A stretch of DNA of 33,747 bases from Bacteroidales bacterium (GTDB taxonomy: Bacteria; Bacteroidota; Bacteroidia; Bacteroidales; WCHB1-69): assembly GCA_017962275.1 (NCBI GenBank), contig JAGCVQ010000102.1, forward strand, positions 1 to 33,747. The letters are read 5' to 3'. Shown one piece after another: positions 30,673 to 33,747 of this stretch (position 1 is its first letter; every line of letters starts with the position of its first letter). The position numbers were made by a program, and so were the translations under genes. The notes under the pieces were generated by a model. It made no database searches. It had not been told where the DNA came from and saw only the letters and a program-made list of their open reading frames with translations.

Positions 30673-31867
30673 CTGTTGCTTTGCGGATTTTTCTTCTGCG
30701 GCGGCGACCTCCATCAAGGATATCGCTGATGTGGTCGCGGATACTGATCGGCTTGCTGGAAACGCGCTTGGAGTGTTGCTTGAACCGTTCAAAAAGTTCA
30801 GGTTTCTTCAGGGCAATGAGCTTCAGCACGAAATAGAGGCCCGGAATCAACAATATAGCCGTGCCTATCACCACGAAGAACTGTCCGTTGATGGATTCCA
30901 TATAGAGGCTGGTGATATACCAAACCAAGATCACCAGACAGTTGATGAAGAGCAGGATAGCGGTAATCATGACGTGGGGATAGCCCAGATCCACGAACAT
31001 GTGGTGCAGGTGCGTGCGGTCGGGCTTGAAAGGCGAATTACCGTGCGCCAGACGCACCGCCATCACGCGAAGGGTGTCGAAGACGGGCAGCGAATAGATG
31101 GCGAACATCATGGCCACACAAAACTGGTCGTTCCAGTCCAGATGGGGCGTATGGATGACGCGGCACGTGAAGACGTATGCGAGGGTGCCCATGATGAGGG
31201 AACCGGCATCGCCGATGAACATCTTGTACTTGCGGCTGAAGACGTTACAGAAAAAGAAGGGGATGAGCGCGCCGGCAAACACGATGGAGAGCATGGCGAA
31301 GAGGGGGTCGTGGTGCGTGATGAAATAGGCGCCGCAGATGGAGCTCGTGATGAAACCCAACCCCGAGGCGAGGCCGTCCACGCCGTCCACCATATTCAGG
31401 GAATTCATCAGTCCCACGCCCGCGAGGAGCGATATCACCAAACTCCAGAACATCGGGATTTCCGTAATGCCGAAGAGTCCCACCAGCGTATCGACGCGAT
31501 AGCCGAAAGTCCAGAGCATAAAGACGACCCCGAACTGGACGAGAAACTTCATCTTGTAGGAGATATCCAGCAGATCGTCGAAAAAGCCGAGGAAGAACAT
31601 GATGGAGATGGCCGCGATGACCACGTATAGTCGGTCGGTAGGATGGAAGATATTGCAGAAAAAGAGCCCCACGATAAAGGAGAGGAACACACTCATGCCG
31701 CCCAGCACGGGCACGGGGGTCTTCTGCAGTTTTCGGAAGTTGGGGTTGTCGGTAAGGTGCTTTTTCAATGACAATTTGATGATGAGCGGATTCATCACAA
31801 TGGCTGTCACGATGGCAATCAACGCGCACATCACAGCTTCAAGAACTAATGGAATCTCCCAATACAT
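30653..31867 (-). CDS. WecA/MraY-family undecaprenyl-phosphate sugar-1-phosphate transferase
   Basis: A 404-residue polytopic membrane protein (about ten hydrophobic segments). It moves a sugar-1-phosphate from a UDP-sugar to undecaprenyl phosphate, the first step of O-antigen, capsule or related glycan synthesis. Visible family motifs are KTPVPVLGGMSVF near residue 50, NMVDGVDGLASG near 160, FIGDAGSLIMG near 220 and DRTHLHHMF near 285. The HLHH loop marks the WecA/TagO branch rather than MraY. The C-terminal tail is unusually basic (RRRRRKIRKATEKAVTQ). The sugar donor is most likely UDP-GlcNAc by family, which I cannot prove. Confidence 0.92.
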   Translation of the reverse strand: MYWEIPLVLEAVMCALIAIVTAIVMNPLIIKLSLKKHLTDNPNFRKLQKTPVPVLGGMSVFLSFIVGLFFCNIFHPTDRLYVVIAAISIMFFLGFFDDLLDISYKMKFLVQFGVVFMLWTFGYRVDTLVGLFGITEIPMFWSLVISLLAGVGLMNSLNMVDGVDGLASGLGFITSSICGAYFITHHDPLFAMLSIVFAGALIPFFFCNVFSRKYKMFIGDAGSLIMGTLAYVFTCRVIHTPHLDWNDQFCVAMMFAIYSLPVFDTLRVMAVRLAHGNSPFKPDRTHLHHMFVDLGYPHVMITAILLFINCLVILVWYITSLYMESINGQFFVVIGTAILLIPGLYFVLKLIALKKPELFERFKQHSKRVSSKPISIRDHISDILDGGRRRRRKIRKATEKAVTQ

Positions 31868-31886
31868 AATTCTTCATTTGAAAATG

Positions 31887-31894
31887 CAAAAGTA
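31887..31894 (-). promoter_or_regulatory. -7 promoter element of the WecA-type gene
   Basis: TACTTTTG on the minus strand, 19 bases upstream of the start codon. Confidence 0.6.
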
Positions 31895-31965
31895 CAAAAT
31901 ATTAATAACAATGCACATAATGAAAGAATTTTTTCCAAATTTGTCCTGAATCCTGACGATTTTCA

Positions 31966-31975
31966 CCCCCCCCCC
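31966..31975 (+). repeat. run of ten C
   Basis: A C10 (minus-strand G10) homopolymer in the gap between the mutarotase-type gene and the WecA-type gene, 72 bases upstream of the latter's -7 box. Long G/C runs are prone to length change. Confidence 0.9.
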
Positions 31976-32027
31976 GATAATTGGATAAGTTATTGGTTGA
32001 TAGCGAAATACAAGTATCATCAAGCAG

Positions 32028-32357
32028 CTACGATTGGAAGATTTTTTCCATCAATTGCCACTTTTCGTCACTTCGGGCATCGGCGGCGCAACCTTGGAAC
32101 TGGGAAACGTAGGCTTCCCATTCGGCTTGTCGCGGCAATTTGGCAAGCCGTGCCATATCGCGCTCCCAGTCGAAATCATCGACGGTGTCGCAAATCATGA
32201 ACAGCTGGCGGCCATGACGGTAAATCTGCATGTCGAGGATGCCCACTTCGTGCTGTCCCTCAATAATCTCGGGCCACACATGTGCATGCACCTCCACATA
32301 TTTTGCGATGAGCTCGGGATCATCCCGCAGCTCCAATGTTTGACAGTACCTTTTCAT
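32028..32357 (-). CDS. L-rhamnose mutarotase family protein (RhaM/DUF718)
   Basis: A 109-residue protein of the RhaM fold. Members interconvert alpha and beta anomers of L-rhamnose; some relatives act on L-fucose. MKRYCQTLELRDDPELIAKYVEVHAHVWPE holds the Tyr20 and His24 positions that match the active-site Tyr/His of RhaM, and the WQLMEKIF end is typical. Length fits (104-110). No rhamnose catabolic genes are in view. Instead, a sugar kinase/nucleotidyltransferase fusion lies upstream on the same strand, separated by a large hairpin, which points to sugar activation or salvage rather than simple catabolism. The real sugar is not known. Confidence 0.88.
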   Translation of the reverse strand: MKRYCQTLELRDDPELIAKYVEVHAHVWPEIIEGQHEVGILDMQIYRHGRQLFMICDTVDDFDWERDMARLAKLPRQAEWEAYVSQFQGCAADARSDEKWQLMEKIFQS

Positions 32358-32495
32358 TAGTTTAGAGTTTAGGGTTTAGAGTTTAGGGGTGAGGGTTGAG
32401 GGTTGAGGGTTGAGAGTGTAAAGTTGAGAGTTAGAAAACACTCTACACTCAACACTCTAAACTCTCAACTCTCAACTCTCAACTGTCAACTTTCA
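32358..32495. repeat. large inverted repeat of GTTTAGA/GTTGAGG arrays with a G-quadruplex motif
   Basis: The plus strand runs GTTTAGAGTTTAGGG..GAGGGTTGAGGGTTGAGAG (about 32360-32432) and then the complementary kind ACTCTACACTCAACACTC..CTCTCAACTCTCAAC (about 32439-32490). An imperfect stem of about 40 pairs is possible. Four G runs at 32386-32389, 32393-32395, 32400-32402 and 32407-32409 with 3-4 base loops form a classic quadruplex pattern on the plus strand. Confidence 0.8.
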
Positions 32496-33668
32496 TCACA
32501 TTCCGCTCCGGCGGATATGCAGTGCAATTGCCTCGGGGTGTTCTGAACAGAATTTTTCTGCATCGGTAACCACACAGGCGAGGTAGCCGCCGCCACCCGC
32601 ACCGGGCATCTTCCACGCCAAAACATCCTCAAGAGGAGAATATCGGTCGATGTAATCCTGCACACAACCTTGAATCATCGCAGGGAACATGGCCGTCTGT
32701 GCTTCGAAGGAGGCCTTGTAAGCAGCGGCAAATGCAGGCAAGTCAGTACGGAGAACGGCCTCCCAACAGTTGTCGGCAGCAGTGGCGAGGGCCTTAACCT
32801 TCTCTTCCGTGATGTCCTGTCCTTCCACCACACTGCAGCCCGGCTTCCGGGGTTCCATCGGAATCATCACCAAGTGGTTTTCCAGCCAGGTAAGCACTCG
32901 CTCGTCCTCGCAGGTCTCGATGCGCTCGGGCCAGAAATGGTTATCGTAAAAATGTCTGCATAGTCCCGGCACACAAATTCCTATCGCATCCTGCGCCCCG
33001 CTGATGATGCCGTCCTCACGTTCGGGATGGTTCTCAAAGCAGAAAACCAGCCGCGCTAAAGTTTCAGGATCCATATTGGGCAACTGATAAGGCCAGATAC
33101 GCTTGATGACATTGCGCGTGGAGGTACTCAGCCCGCAACGCTCCCGAATCTCGAAGGTGGGTTCCAGACTGATGGTGAGTGCCCAGCCGGGGGCATACTG
33201 GCTCACGTAAGGCTGGTCAATCCACGTACCGGCGAGATCCAACCGCGTGGGCAGCAGACACTCGGTCTTCTTCAGTTCCGTACTGCTGCGGGCAGCAAGA
33301 CCGTCATGGGGAATACGGTCGAGCACGATATACTCCATTCCCCGCTCCTCACAGACCTTGCGTTTCGCATCGGAACCGCCATCGCTGTTCACCACAAGGA
33401 TATCCGGCTTCAGAAAATCGAGCGTAGGCAGGAAATCGAGAATGCCGTCGCCCTGATTGATGAAAGCGTCCTTCACATAACGGATGCTCTTCACCATGAA
33501 AAGCCGCTCCTGCTCGCTGTAGATGGTCTTATGGTGCTTGTAATGCAGAATGGTGTTGTCGGAGCCGATGCCCACATACAAGTCACCATACTGCGCCGCC
33601 TGCCGGAAAAACTCCACGTGACCGCTGTGCAGCAGGTCATAGCAGCCACTGACAAAAACTTTCTTCAT
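32496..33668 (-). CDS. cytidylyltransferase-type nucleotidyltransferase fused to a GHMP kinase
   Basis: A 390-residue two-domain protein. Residues 1-135 are a nucleotidyltransferase of the TagD/HldE-C type: VFVSGCYDLLHSGH (4-17) holds the HxGH nucleotide-binding motif and ARSSTELKK (126-134) the second signature. Residues 139-390 are a compact GHMP sugar kinase: LPTRLDLAGTWID (139-151), CGLSTST (178-184) as ATP loop, GAQDAIG (214-220), and PGAGGGG (345-351). The expected action is phosphorylation of a sugar at C1 and transfer of a nucleotide to it. The order (nucleotidyltransferase then kinase) is that of the fucose-salvage enzyme Fkp, but this protein is under half its size and its first domain belongs to another family. 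Substrate unknown. Confidence 0.87.
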   Translation of the reverse strand: MKKVFVSGCYDLLHSGHVEFFRQAAQYGDLYVGIGSDNTILHYKHHKTIYSEQERLFMVKSIRYVKDAFINQGDGILDFLPTLDFLKPDILVVNSDGGSDAKRKVCEERGMEYIVLDRIPHDGLAARSSTELKKTECLLPTRLDLAGTWIDQPYVSQYAPGWALTISLEPTFEIRERCGLSTSTRNVIKRIWPYQLPNMDPETLARLVFCFENHPEREDGIISGAQDAIGICVPGLCRHFYDNHFWPERIETCEDERVLTWLENHLVMIPMEPRKPGCSVVEGQDITEEKVKALATAADNCWEAVLRTDLPAFAAAYKASFEAQTAMFPAMIQGCVQDYIDRYSPLEDVLAWKMPGAGGGGYLACVVTDAEKFCSEHPEAIALHIRRSGM

Positions 33669-33684
33669 ACGATTACTTCTTATA

Positions 33685-33747
33685 AAGTTTAGAGTTGAGA
33701 GTTTAGAGTTGAGAGTTAAACTCTAAACCCTAAACTCTAAACCCTAA
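33685..33747. repeat. inverted GTTTAGAG/CTCTAAAC array at the right edge
   Basis: GTTTAGAGTT (33701-33710) pairs with AACTCTAAAC (33719-33728), flanked by more units of both kinds, and the array runs off the window. On the coding strand of the gene to its left it is C-bearing just before the start. Confidence 0.8.

Noticed and set aside
32358-32495. CRISPR array
   Set aside because: Units are 6-8 bases, contiguous and without spacers, and no cas gene is present.

Overview
The window reads as chromosomal DNA of a member of the Bacteroidota, most likely Bacteroidales. The evidence is: the TAnnTTTG -7 promoter elements in front of most genes; a MurF-alanine racemase fusion; lysyl-tRNA synthetase with an extra C-terminal helical domain; DUF5686 and DUF4954 proteins; and many secreted or lipid-anchored proteins. 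No phage, transposase or CRISPR array is visible.

Layout. The left edge is the 5' end of a 16S rRNA gene running leftwards, with its promoter near 190-218. A gene-free GC-rich spacer full of small repeats and hairpins follows (about 220-1150). Next come rpmH, a SurA-like PPIase chaperone, a MoxR ATPase and an orphan histidine kinase. Two paralogous small lipoproteins (5450-6340 and 10904-11758) lie on either side of a C69 peptidase and the MurF-Alr fusion. Then come a beta-helix lipoprotein, a ParE-type toxin-antitoxin pair, truA and lysS, two tRNA genes (Leu-CAA and a probable Ala-CGC), a DUF5686 outer-membrane protein, DUF4954 and nagB, an MltD-like lytic transglycosylase, a prolyl oligopeptidase, a large CAP-like secreted protein of unknown role, a four-helix-bundle (S23-like) protein, an RluD-type pseudouridine synthase, a WecA-type glycosyltransferase, an L-rhamnose mutarotase-type protein and a nucleotidyltransferase/GHMP-kinase fusion.

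Functional themes. Translation: rRNA, rpmH, lysS, tRNAs, truA, RluD. Cell wall and envelope: MurF-Alr, the lytic transglycosylase, NagB, the WecA-type enzyme, the SurA-like chaperone, DUF5686. Sugar activation: the mutarotase and kinase/nucleotidyltransferase pair. Proteolysis: C69 and S9.

The most interesting signal is not in the genes. Short-period repeat arrays (units such as TTTAGGG, GGTTACATG, GTTGAGA, GGTTCAAAG, TTTGGC) fill many intergenic gaps and follow one polarity: the G-bearing strand is the coding strand just after stop codons, and the C-bearing strand is the coding strand just before promoters or starts. In four places the array or a related repeat runs up to a -7 box, and in two genes the stop codon lies inside the repeat. 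Separately, two inverted copies of an approximately 81-nt three-hairpin element flank DUF4954 and show compensatory stem changes. A 40-nt two-hairpin element also occurs twice.
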